The notes beneath the pieces are model-generated. The model made no database searches, was not told where the DNA came from, and saw only the letters and a program-made list of their open reading frames with translations. A program made the translations under genes and the position numbers. A DNA stretch of 43,472 bases from Verrucomicrobiota bacterium (GTDB lineage Bacteria; Verrucomicrobiota; Verrucomicrobiia; Limisphaerales; J093): NCBI GenBank assembly GCA_029556615.1, contig JAKQDD010000057.1, positions 1-43,472 on the forward strand, read 5' to 3'. Below, one piece after another: positions 6,634 to 14,201 of the stretch (positions are counted from its first letter, which is position 1; each line of letters opens with the position of its first letter).

Positions 6634-7800
6634 ATGAAACTCTCTGCACTCCTCCGGGTTCTTCTCGGGATCGGTGGCTTCGGCGGGCTGCCCGTGGCGC
6701 TTGGGGCGGAAACAGGCGCTCCGCCGGCCGCGGAGGTGCCGACCCTCCGCATCGGGCATGTGGGGCACGATCATCATCTGGCCCTTTACGTGGCGGCGCT
6801 CGAGAGCGAATCGCGCAAGGCGGCCTGGAGAATCCACCTCGAGACCCTCAAGCCCCGGGAGGTGTACGCACTGGTCGCGGGCGACCGCGTTCTGGCGCGC
6901 CTGCACCTGATCCCCACCGAGGGCGGTTCGGGCATGCCCGCCGCGCTGAGCCGGGGCGAATTCGACTTGGGACTCGGCTCGACGATCGCCGTGGCGAAAC
7001 TCGCGGACAGCGGGCAGCCGTTGAAGATCATCGCGCCGCTGCAGACGGACGGCGACGAGCTTGTCGTCAGGAAGGGATCGCCCATCACGACGTGGCAGGC
7101 GCTGGTGACAGCGGCCCGGGGCGACGGCAGGCCTTTGAAGATTGGCTACAAGGAACCGATGGCGGTCGCCAAGATGATCCTCGAACGGGCGCTCAAGGCG
7201 GAGTCCATTCCCTATGGGTACGGCCGCAGCGGGGAGGAACGGGTTGTGCTCGTCAACTTCGGTTCCGAGAAGAGCCCGTTGCCACTGCTCGAGAGCGGCG
7301 CGCTGGACGGTTTTGTCATGAACCAGCCCGGCCCCGCGCTGGCGGTCCACAAGGGCCTGGCGCAGGTTGTGGCCGAACTGCGGGATCTGCCCCCCGCGGG
7401 CCGTTGGGCGTATCATCCTTGCTGCTGCGTGGCGGCGACGGAGAAGGCGATCGAAGCCCATGGCGACCGGATCCAGTGGGTCTTGAAGCTGTTGATGCTC
7501 GCCACGCGGCTCATCCACGAAGACCCGGCGCTGGCGATTGACTGCGCCGTCCGCTGGACCAAGAACCCGGAGGCGGTCGAAGCCCGATCGGTGCCGACGG
7601 TCACCTACCTCATGGAACCGACCGATCGTTGGATCGCCGGCATGCGGACCTGGCACGAGATGGCGGGCGAGGTCGGCTTCTTCAAGGGCAAGTACGCGAC
7701 CCTGTCGCCGGAGGCCTTCGCCCGTGATCTGTGCGCCCTGGACCGGTGCCGGGCCGCGCTTCGGGAAATCGCCGGGGACCGCCGGGATCAACATCCGTGA
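6634..7800 (+). CDS. ABC importer substrate-binding protein, SsuA/NMT1-like, with His and Cys clusters
   Basis: A 388-residue periplasmic binding protein with a signal peptide (about residues 1-25). The fold resembles the nitrate/sulfonate/taurine and NMT1/THI5 class: RIGHV at the mature start, LGLGSTIAVAKLADSGQPLKIIAPLQ, and DGFVMNQPGPALAVHKG. Two features are atypical: a His cluster GHDHH (about residues 47-51), where the first ligand-contact loop is expected, and HPCCC (about 264-268) in the second lobe. Metal or metal-complex binding is therefore plausible, as an inference. The stop TGA overlaps the GTG start of the permease gene, so the importer subunits are translationally coupled. Confidence 0.8.
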   Translation: MKLSALLRVLLGIGGFGGLPVALGAETGAPPAAEVPTLRIGHVGHDHHLALYVAALESESRKAAWRIHLETLKPREVYALVAGDRVLARLHLIPTEGGSGMPAALSRGEFDLGLGSTIAVAKLADSGQPLKIIAPLQTDGDELVVRKGSPITTWQALVTAARGDGRPLKIGYKEPMAVAKMILERALKAESIPYGYGRSGEERVVLVNFGSEKSPLPLLESGALDGFVMNQPGPALAVHKGLAQVVAELRDLPPAGRWAYHPCCCVAATEKAIEAHGDRIQWVLKLLMLATRLIHEDPALAIDCAVRWTKNPEAVEARSVPTVTYLMEPTDRWIAGMRTWHEMAGEVGFFKGKYATLSPEAFARDLCALDRCRAALREIAGDRRDQHP

Positions 7801-8759
7801 ACCTGCGCGCCTTGAGCGTTATTGATAAGTCGGGGGGATGCACTACACGGTTCCCCTCACCCGCCCTTCGGGCACCCTCTCCCCATCGGATGGGGAGAGG
7901 GCAGGGTGAGGGGTCCTGTAGCCCATGCCGGCGACTGCTCAGCAAACTGGGCCGGGGCGCCCTGCTCCCCTTGGCGGTGCTGCTGCTCTGGCATGTGGCG
8001 TCGAAGGAGAGCGCGATCGTCCCGTCGATCCCAGCCGTGTTCGAGGTGCTGGCCCATCCGTTGCAGGAACCGGCGAGCCTCGATGCCATCCCGCTGGCGC
8101 AGAGCGCGGCGATCAGCATGGTGCGGGTGGGGGTTGGGTTCGGACTGGCGGTGCTGACGGGCGTGCCGCTGGGGTTGCTGGTGGGGCGCAGCGTTTGGGC
8201 GAGCGACGTGGTTTCGCCGAGTCTCGGGGCGGCGATGGTGATCAGCCCGGTGGCCTGGATGCCGGTGACGATTCTGGTGTTCGGGCTCTCGAGTCCCGCG
8301 ACGGCGCTGTATGGCGACGATTCCTGGCAGCACGGGGTGCTGGATCAACTGCGGTTTGCGATCATCGGCGTGATCTGGCTGGGGACCCTGTTTCCGATCG
8401 TGCTGAACACCGCCTCCGGCGCTCGAGCCGTGCGGCAGGCTCACCTCGAGGCGGTTCGGGTGCTGGGGGCCAGCCGGTGGCAGGTGCTCTCGAAGGTCGT
8501 GCTGCCCGGCGCAGCCCCCGCGATCCTGACCGGGCTGCGGGTTGCCGGCGGCATTGCGTGGCGGGTGATCATCGCCGCCGAGATCTTCCCCGGCACGCGC
8601 GGCGGTCTGGGGTACGTCATCACGACCGCCCAAACCCAGGCCGCCTACGAATACGCCTTCGCGAGCATCCTGGTGATCGGGGTCATCGGGCTCGTGTTGG
8701 ATGGCGGGTTGCGCCTGCTCGCCGTGCCGGTCGGCCATTGGCAGCCGAGGGAACGGTGA
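7797..8759 (+). CDS. ABC importer permease, SsuC/TauC type
   Basis: A permease of up to 320 residues with about six transmembrane helices. The EAA loop EAVRVLGASRWQVLSKVVLPGAAPAI is the typical contact site for the ATPase, and the whole resembles SsuC/TauC/NrtB. I chose GTG 7797 because it overlaps the upstream TGA (GTGA). That start makes residues of about 19-42 come from an in-frame palindromic repeat (7853-7913), placed ahead of the first helix. An ATG at 7890, inside the repeat, is an alternative that would drop most of that segment. The ATPase gene follows after one base. Confidence 0.82.
   Translation: MNLRALSVIDKSGGCTTRFPSPALRAPSPHRMGRGQGEGSCSPCRRLLSKLGRGALLPLAVLLLWHVASKESAIVPSIPAVFEVLAHPLQEPASLDAIPLAQSAAISMVRVGVGFGLAVLTGVPLGLLVGRSVWASDVVSPSLGAAMVISPVAWMPVTILVFGLSSPATALYGDDSWQHGVLDQLRFAIIGVIWLGTLFPIVLNTASGARAVRQAHLEAVRVLGASRWQVLSKVVLPGAAPAILTGLRVAGGIAWRVIIAAEIFPGTRGGLGYVITTAQTQAAYEYAFASILVIGVIGLVLDGGLRLLAVPVGHWQPRER
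7853..7913. repeat. Palindromic repeat copy 2, inside the permease reading frame
   Basis: CCCCTCACCCGCC and the later GGGTGAGGGG, with nested CCCTCTCCCCATC / GATGGGGAGAGGG, form a strong hairpin. The repeat lies in frame within the 5' part of the permease gene if translation begins at GTG 7797. Alternatively it is an untranslated intergenic repeat if the true start is ATG 7890 or later. Confidence 0.65.
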
Positions 8760-8760
8760 C

Positions 8761-9537
8761 ATGACTGCGCCCCGTGAAATCGTCCGATGCGTGTCGGTGA
8801 GCAAGTGCTACCAGACCGGGGCGCGCGGCGAGGTCTGGGCGTTGCGCGACTTCAATCTCAGCTGCGCGGAGGGGGAGTTGGTCTGCCTGCTGGGGCCTTC
8901 GGGATGCGGCAAGACGACGCTGCTTCGGTTGGTGGCGGGTCTCGAGGAGCCCACAGGGGGCGAGGTGCGATTCGAGGGCGGTCTGTCCGACGGCTCGAAC
9001 TCGAATCTCGGGTTCATCAGCCAGGAGGGCGACTTGCTGCCCTGGCGCACGGCGATCGACAACGTGGCCCTGGGCCTCGAGATCCGGGGTCTGCCCCGGC
9101 GCGAACGCCACCAGCGAGCGCTGGCGGTCATCCGCCGGATGCGGCTTCCCGAGAGCGTGGCGGGCAGCTACGCGCATGAACTGTCCGGCGGCATGCGGCA
9201 GCGGATCGCGCTGGCCCGGGCGTGGTGTGTGCATCCGGCGCTGTTGCTCATGGACGAGCCTTTTGGCCGGCTGGATGAGCCAACCCGGCATGAGCTCCAG
9301 CACGAGCTGCTCGATCTCTGGATGGCCAACCGCGGGACGATCCTCTTCGTCACCCACAGTCTCGAGGAGGCGGTGTTCCTGGCGGATCGCGTGGTGGTGA
9401 TGACGTTCGGCGCCGAGGTGACGACCTGGCGGGTGCCGCTGGCGCATCCGCGCGACCGGTATTCCCCCGCCTTTCTCGACATCTTGCGCCAGGTTCGCCG
9501 GAGCCTGGCCGGGCGCGCCTCCGACGCAACTCCATGA
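8761..9537 (+). CDS. ABC importer ATP-binding protein, SsuB/TauB type
   Basis: A 258-residue nucleotide-binding subunit with Walker A GPSGCGKTT (about residues 45-53), Q-loop FISQEGDLLPWRT, signature LSGGMRQRIALARA, Walker B LLLMDEPFGRLDE and the switch histidine in FVTHSLEEAV. The LPWRT after the Q-loop and FGRLDE are typical of the nitrate/sulfonate/taurine importer class. It energises the permease directly upstream. Together with the binding protein and the porin it makes a complete import path. A second ABC permease (16767) in the window lacks its own ATPase, but cross-use of this subunit is only speculative. Confidence 0.9.
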   Translation: MTAPREIVRCVSVSKCYQTGARGEVWALRDFNLSCAEGELVCLLGPSGCGKTTLLRLVAGLEEPTGGEVRFEGGLSDGSNSNLGFISQEGDLLPWRTAIDNVALGLEIRGLPRRERHQRALAVIRRMRLPESVAGSYAHELSGGMRQRIALARAWCVHPALLLMDEPFGRLDEPTRHELQHELLDLWMANRGTILFVTHSLEEAVFLADRVVVMTFGAEVTTWRVPLAHPRDRYSPAFLDILRQVRRSLAGRASDATP

Positions 9538-9549
9538 GTGAGGGTTCCC

Positions 9550-10392
9550 ATGAATGAAACGATCACGGTGACGGTTCTCGTCGAGAACTCGGCGCATGCC
9601 CGCGGCCTGATGGGCGAGCACGGCCTGGCGTACCACGTCCAGGCCGGGGCTCGCAGCGTGCTCTTCGACACCGGGCAGACCGACCTTGTGGTTCGGAACG
9701 CCCGGCGTTTGGGGGTGGATCTCTCCCGTCTCGAGGCGGTGGCGCTGAGCCACGGTCATTTTGACCACTCCGGCGGCGTGGCGGCTGTCTGGGCGCAGGC
9801 ACCCGACGCGGTCCTGTACGCGCATCCTGCCGCACGGGGTCCGCACTTCGCCCGCAATCCGGATGGCAGCACCCGGTCCGTCGGCATGGAGAGCGAGATC
9901 CTCGAGGCGATCGCGACGCCTGGGCGCCGGCGGCAGGAGACGGTGGCGCCGACCCAGCTGATCGAGGGGCTGTTCCTCACGGGCGAGATCCCCCGGACGA
10001 CGGGTTTCGAGGATGTTGGCGGCCCGTTTGTCCAGGATGCCGCGGGGGTGTGCCCGGATCCGCTGGCGGACGATCAGGCGCTCTTCTTCGACACGCCCGG
10101 GGGGATCGTGGTGCTGTTGGGTTGCGCCCATGCCGGCGTTGTGAATACTCTGAGGCACATCCGACACGTGACGGGGGGGCGTCCCTTCCACACGGTGTTG
10201 GGGGGGATGCACCTGGTGTCGGCCGGAGCGGAGCGGATGGCGAGGACGGTCGAGGCGTTGCGGGACGCGAGCCTGCGACGGCTTGGGCCTGCTCACTGCA
10301 CGGGGGCGGCGGCCACGGCCCGGCTGTGGCACGAGTTTCCCGAAGCGTGCACGGTCTGCTCCGTGGGCAGCCGCTTTGTGTTTGAACGATGA
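9550..10392 (+). CDS. MBL-fold metallohydrolase (COG1237-type)
   Basis: A 280-residue metallo-beta-lactamase-fold enzyme. The metal motif is SHGHFDHSGG (His68, His70, Asp72, His73). Further conserved pieces are VLFDTGQTD near residue 40, GCAHAGVVNTLRHI, and GGMHLV near the C-terminus. This arrangement matches the COG1237 group that includes the archaeal dihydropterin / RFA-P synthase-like proteins. The bacterial members' substrates are mostly unknown. ATG 9550 is preferred to GTG 9538 because GAGGG precedes it. It follows the ABC ATPase by 12 bp, so it probably belongs to the same operon. Confidence 0.82.
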   Translation: MNETITVTVLVENSAHARGLMGEHGLAYHVQAGARSVLFDTGQTDLVVRNARRLGVDLSRLEAVALSHGHFDHSGGVAAVWAQAPDAVLYAHPAARGPHFARNPDGSTRSVGMESEILEAIATPGRRRQETVAPTQLIEGLFLTGEIPRTTGFEDVGGPFVQDAAGVCPDPLADDQALFFDTPGGIVVLLGCAHAGVVNTLRHIRHVTGGRPFHTVLGGMHLVSAGAERMARTVEALRDASLRRLGPAHCTGAAATARLWHEFPEACTVCSVGSRFVFER

Positions 10393-10431
10393 GGTGCAGG
10401 GCGCAGGCAAACGAATCCCGAAGGAGAACCC

Positions 10432-10629
10432 ATGCCATCCCCACAACCTTCTGCGCGGGATCGCGCGCTGGCCGATGTTTGCCGCCGCTGCCCGGTCTGC
10501 CGGGCGGCGCGCCGGCGGCCGGGCGGCGCGGCGCATTGGCTGGTCCGACGCGTCGAGTCGCGAGTCTGTCCGTTCTGTCGCGCCTATGAGAGAGTGTATG
10601 GCCGGAAGGCGCATGAACCGTGCCCGTGA
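10432..10629 (+). CDS. Small zinc-ribbon protein
   Basis: A 65-residue protein with two CxxC knuckles: CRRCPVC (about residues 17-23) and CPFC (about 46-49), spaced as a single four-cysteine zinc ribbon, followed by the distinctive tail RAYERVYGRKAHEP. A strong ribosome-binding site (AAGGAGAAC) precedes the ATG. It lies between the MBL hydrolase and CstA on the same strand with short gaps. Function is unknown. The low complexity of charge and the conserved-looking tail suggest a real protein rather than a chance frame. Confidence 0.65.
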   Translation: MPSPQPSARDRALADVCRRCPVCRAARRRPGGAAHWLVRRVESRVCPFCRAYERVYGRKAHEPCP

Positions 10630-10653
10630 AGCCGGGGTCAAGGAGGGATTGGC

Positions 10654-12198
10654 ATGAGCGTTTTCATCATTGGCGTAGTCCTGCTGGCGGCCGGCTACTT
10701 GTTCTACGGCCGTCTGACGGCGGCGACGGTCGAGCCGGATCCGCGGCGCGTCACGCCGGCGGTGGCATTGGCTGACGGGGTGGATTACGTGCCGATGGCG
10801 ACGTGGCGGGTGTACCTGATCCAGCTCCTCAACATTGCGGGGCTGGGACCGGTGTTCGGGCCGATCCTGGGCGCGCTTTGGGGGCCGCAGGTGTTTCTCT
10901 GGGTTGTCCTGGGCTGCATTCTGGGCGGGGCGGTGCATGATCTGCTGATTGGGACGATGTCGATTCGGAACCGCGGGGCGGGCCTGCCGGACCTGATCAG
11001 CCACTATCTGGGGAGGGGGACGCGGCATGTGGCGACCTTGTTCATCCTGGTGTTGATGGTGCTGGTGGGGACGGTCTTTGTGAAGGGGCCGGCGCTGCTG
11101 CTGGTCGACGTCCTGCCGGCGAAGGTGGTGGGGGGGTGGCTGGGCGGGGAGGCGACGCGCTGGCTCGAGGGGCCGTTCCGGGGCCAATCGATCTGGCTGT
11201 GGGTCGTGATGCTGGTCATCTACGGCTACTATCTGGGGGCGACTCTCCTGCCGATCGACAAGATCATCGGGCGCATTTATCCCTTCTTTGCGATGGCGTT
11301 GCTGGTCATGGTCGGCGGCTTGGGGTTGGCGCTGATCACGGGGCGGATCCCGCTGCCGGAGTTCACGCTCAAGAACCTGCACCCATCGCAGCTGCCGGCC
11401 TGGCCGTTGATCTTCATCACCGTCAGTTGCGGCGCGGTGAGCGGCTTTCACGCGACGCAGAGCCCGCTGATGGCCCGCTGCCTGAAGAGCGAGAAACACC
11501 TGCGCCTGGTTTTCTACGGGGCGATGATTGCCGAGGGTTTGATTGCGTTGGTCTGGGCTTCGGTGGCGCAGGGGTACTACGGCAGTCACGAGGGGCTGGC
11601 GGCGGTGCTCAAGCCGGGCGGCGGCGGACCCGGCGCGGTCGTGCACGACTCCTGTCTGGCGACCATGGGGAAGTTCGGCGGGGTGCTGGCGATCCTGGGG
11701 GTGGTCGTGTTGCCGATCACGTCCGGCGACACCGCCTTTCGGGTCAGCCGACTGATGGTGGCGGATTACCTGGGCATTCCGCAGACGGGCATTCTCCGGC
11801 GCTACCTGATCGCAGGGCCGTTGTTTGCGATATCCCTGGCGCTGAACTTCGTCGATTTCGCCGTGATCTGGCGGTATTTTGGCTGGGCCAACCAGACGCT
11901 GGCGGCCGTCGCCCTCTGGGCGGGAGCGGTCTTTCTGGCGCGGCGCGGGAACCGATGGTGGCTGGCCTTTCTGCCCGCGGTTTTCATGACCGTGGTGACG
12001 ACCACCTACATCCTGGTCGAGGACGTCGGATTCGGCATGAACCCGGCTTGGGGAACGGCGCTGGGGGCCGGGGCCGGGGCGGCCGCAGCCCTTTGGTTCT
12101 TGATCCGACTGCCCGCCTTGCGGGCTGAACCCGACCCGCCCGCGGATCCCTCGGCTCCATCGGCAGCGGAACGCTCGAGCGATGCGCTGGCTTGCTGA
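10654..12198 (+). CDS. cstA: CstA-family carbon starvation / peptide or pyruvate transporter
   Basis: A 514-residue membrane protein with about 13-15 helices. Recognisable CstA segments are YFYGR-like YLFYGR near the start, DYVPMATWRVYLIQLLNIAGLGPVFGPILGALWGP, GAVHDLLIGTMSIRNRG, SGFHATQSPLMARCLKSEKH and ITSGDTAFRVSRLMVADYLGI. It is shorter than E. coli CstA (about 700) but normal for the short bacterial group. A good AAGGAGG site precedes ATG 10654. CstA proteins import pyruvate or peptides in enterobacteria; the substrate here is not certain. The sigma-54 activator follows 39 bp downstream. Confidence 0.92.
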   Translation: MSVFIIGVVLLAAGYLFYGRLTAATVEPDPRRVTPAVALADGVDYVPMATWRVYLIQLLNIAGLGPVFGPILGALWGPQVFLWVVLGCILGGAVHDLLIGTMSIRNRGAGLPDLISHYLGRGTRHVATLFILVLMVLVGTVFVKGPALLLVDVLPAKVVGGWLGGEATRWLEGPFRGQSIWLWVVMLVIYGYYLGATLLPIDKIIGRIYPFFAMALLVMVGGLGLALITGRIPLPEFTLKNLHPSQLPAWPLIFITVSCGAVSGFHATQSPLMARCLKSEKHLRLVFYGAMIAEGLIALVWASVAQGYYGSHEGLAAVLKPGGGGPGAVVHDSCLATMGKFGGVLAILGVVVLPITSGDTAFRVSRLMVADYLGIPQTGILRRYLIAGPLFAISLALNFVDFAVIWRYFGWANQTLAAVALWAGAVFLARRGNRWWLAFLPAVFMTVVTTTYILVEDVGFGMNPAWGTALGAGAGAAAALWFLIRLPALRAEPDPPADPSAPSAAERSSDALAC

Positions 12199-12237
12199 AT
12201 CCGGAGAACGAAGGCAGGCGCCGGCCCCTGACGTCTC

Positions 12238-13593
12238 ATGATGCCCGCGGACCTACTGGACTATGTGCCGGACGGCGTCTTCACCGTGGACGCCGAGTGG
12301 CGGATCACGTCCTTCAACCGGGCGGCTGAGCGGATCACGGGTGTCTTGCGCAAGGACGCGCTGGGCCGGCGCTGCTGTGACATCTTCCGGGCTTCGATCT
12401 GCGAGCGTGCCTGCGCCCTGAAGCAGACGCTGGCCACCAAGCGGCCGGTGGCGAACAAGGTGGTCTACATCGTCAATGCCGCGGGCCAGCGGGTGCCCAT
12501 CAGCATCTGCACCGCGGTGCTCCGGGATCCGGAAGGCCGGGTCATCGGTGGGGTCGAGAGTTTCCGGGACCTTCGGCTGGTCGAGGAGCTCCGGCGCCAG
12601 GCGCACGCACAGGCCACCTTCACCCACCTTATCGGGCGCAGCGCCGTCATGCGGAGTCTGTTCGAGCTCCTGCCCATTGTGGCGGCCAGCGACAGCACCG
12701 TGCTGATCGAGGGGCCCAGCGGCACGGGCAAGGAACTCGTCGCCCGCGCGCTCCATGAGCTTTCGCCCCGCAAGACACGGCGGTTCGTCGCCGTCAATTG
12801 CGGGGCCTTGCCGGACACGCTCCTCGAGTCGGAGCTGTTCGGTTACAAGGCGGGGGCGTTCACGGACGCGCGCAAGGACAAGCCGGGACGGTTTGCGCTG
12901 GCCCAGGGCGGCACGATCCTGCTGGACGAGATCGGCGACATCTCCACCGCCCTGCAGGCGAGGCTGCTGCGAGTGTTGCAGGAGCGAGTGTACGAACCCC
13001 TGGGCGGCGTTGAATCCGTGAAGTCCGACGCCCGGGTGATCGCCGCCACCAACAAGAACCTCCGCCAACTGGTCCAGGAAGGGCGGTTTCGCGAGGACCT
13101 GTTCTACCGCGTCCATGTGGTGCGACTGGAACTCCGTCCCCTGCGGGACCGCCGCGAGGACATCCCCCTGCTGATCGAGCACTTCATCGCGCGCTTCAAC
13201 CGTCTCCAGGGCCGCGATATCGCCGGCGTTTCGGATCGTGTCCTGGCCCGGCTGATGGAACATGATTTTCCCGGGAACGTCCGCGAGCTCGAGAACGCCA
13301 TCGAACATGCGTTTGTGCTCTGCCGGGGGTCTTTGATCGAGGAACAACATCTCCCGCCGCACCTGCATGGCGAAGCCACGATCGAGGGCGCCCGCCTGCC
13401 CACGGGCCTGACCCTCGCCGCCATGGAGACGCTGCTGCTGCGGGACGCGCTGCGGCGTCACCAGGGCAACCGCGCCGCGGCGGCCCGCGAGCTGGGCATC
13501 AACCCGAGCACGCTCTTCCGCAAGATCAAGACCCTGCAGCTCGAGGCCGTCGGCCGGAGCGATGCCGGCCGACGACGCACAACGCGACGGTGA
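12238..13593 (+). CDS. Sigma-54-dependent transcriptional activator with Cys-rich PAS domain
   Basis: A 451-residue enhancer-binding protein. Residues 1-115 form a PAS domain with closely spaced cysteines (Cys46, Cys47, Cys55, Cys59, also Cys91), suggesting redox or metal sensing. Residues of about 130-370 form the AAA+ domain: Walker A GPSGTGKE (159-166), a GAFTDA variant (206-211) of the sigma-54-contacting GAFTGA loop, and Walker B ILLDEIGD (227-234). The C-terminus holds a Fis-type helix-turn-helix (RHQGNRAAAARELGINPSTL). The layout matches the activator that controls orange-protein operons in Desulfovibrio. A sigma-54 promoter lies about 150 bp downstream, ahead of the orange-protein-like gene run. 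Confidence 0.9.
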   Translation: MMPADLLDYVPDGVFTVDAEWRITSFNRAAERITGVLRKDALGRRCCDIFRASICERACALKQTLATKRPVANKVVYIVNAAGQRVPISICTAVLRDPEGRVIGGVESFRDLRLVEELRRQAHAQATFTHLIGRSAVMRSLFELLPIVAASDSTVLIEGPSGTGKELVARALHELSPRKTRRFVAVNCGALPDTLLESELFGYKAGAFTDARKDKPGRFALAQGGTILLDEIGDISTALQARLLRVLQERVYEPLGGVESVKSDARVIAATNKNLRQLVQEGRFREDLFYRVHVVRLELRPLRDRREDIPLLIEHFIARFNRLQGRDIAGVSDRVLARLMEHDFPGNVRELENAIEHAFVLCRGSLIEEQHLPPHLHGEATIEGARLPTGLTLAAMETLLLRDALRRHQGNRAAAARELGINPSTLFRKIKTLQLEAVGRSDAGRRRTTRR

Positions 13594-13745
13594 GGGGGTT
13601 GGCACCGGGGCAAAACGCCACGACGGGAGCGATCGAACGGCGGCCGGCTCAACCGCGCCGGATTCGAGGGGGGTGCCGTCGGCAGGCCGGTCTGGAGCGG
13701 CTTGCGCGATCCGGGGACCGGTCGGGCGCCGAGGGAAGTCCGTCC
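13594..13745. other. Region upstream of the sigma-54 promoter, likely activator sites
   Basis: This is about 150 bp without a supported gene, between the activator gene and the sigma-54 promoter. Enhancer sites for the activator are expected here by analogy with other sigma-54 systems. I could not single out a convincing palindrome by eye. Confidence 0.35.
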
Positions 13746-13761
13746 TGGCATGGCCCTTGCA
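13746..13761 (+). promoter_or_regulatory. Sigma-54 (-24/-12) promoter
   Basis: TGGCATGGCCCTTGCA matches the RpoN consensus TGGCACG-N4-TTGCW at every fixed base except T for C at position 6, which is a tolerated pyrimidine. The GG-to-GC spacing is correct. It lies between the gene for a sigma-54 activator and the first gene of the orange-protein-like run. The expected transcription start is only a few bases before ATG 13776, so the first message may be nearly leaderless. Confidence 0.75.
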
Positions 13762-13775
13762 CAGCGTCGTGCTGA

Positions 13776-14198
13776 ATGACGGTGGCCATTCCAGTCTGGC
13801 AGGAGCGGGTGTCTCCGGTGTTGGATGCCGCCTCCCGACTGTTGGTGGTCCGGCGCTGGCGGGGCCGCACCGTGGAACGTCAGGAGCTGGTTCTCGGCAG
13901 CATGACGAACGAGGCCTTGGTCCAGTGCGTGACGGAGCTGGGCGTTGATGTCCTGCTTTGTGCCGCCATCTCCGAGCCGCTGCGCCGCGCCCTCGAGAAC
14001 GCCGGCGTCGTGGTCGAGACCCATCTCTGCGGTCCCGTCGAGGCGCTGCTCGAGGCCTTGCATGGCGGGCGCTGGCGCCGGTCCGAGTTTCGGATGCCGG
14101 GCTGCCGGGATGCCCACGGGCCGCTGCGGTTGCGTCGCCGCCGGTGTCGGCGGCAATCCGGTCCGTTGGCGGAGAAGATCACACCGGCGGAGGATTGA
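13776..14198 (+). CDS. NifX / orange-protein-like cofactor-binding protein 1
   Basis: A 140-residue protein of the dinitrogenase iron-molybdenum cofactor domain family (COG1433), which includes NifX, NafY, the NifB C-terminus and the Mo-Cu orange protein. The domain start TVAIPVWQERVSPVLDAASRLLVV and the GVDVLLCAAISEPLRRALENAGV segment are characteristic. The C-terminus (after about residue 110) has an arginine-rich RRRRCRRQ tract. It is the first gene behind the sigma-54 promoter and is followed after 3 bp by the porin gene. It probably carries or shields a metal-sulfur cluster; which metal is unknown. Confidence 0.82.
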   Translation: MTVAIPVWQERVSPVLDAASRLLVVRRWRGRTVERQELVLGSMTNEALVQCVTELGVDVLLCAAISEPLRRALENAGVVVETHLCGPVEALLEALHGGRWRRSEFRMPGCRDAHGPLRLRRRRCRRQSGPLAEKITPAED

Positions 14199-14201
14199 TC
14201 C

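Noticed and set aside
8683..11646. 987-residue minus-strand open frame opposite the ABC importer, MBL and CstA genes
   Set aside because: It is antisense to several well-supported genes, with no family match and a composition rich in His/Arg/Gln/Pro. In GC-rich DNA such frames stay open by chance.
13594..13620. TTGGCACCGGGGC as a second sigma-54 promoter
   Set aside because: The -24 half fits but no TTGC lies at the right spacing.
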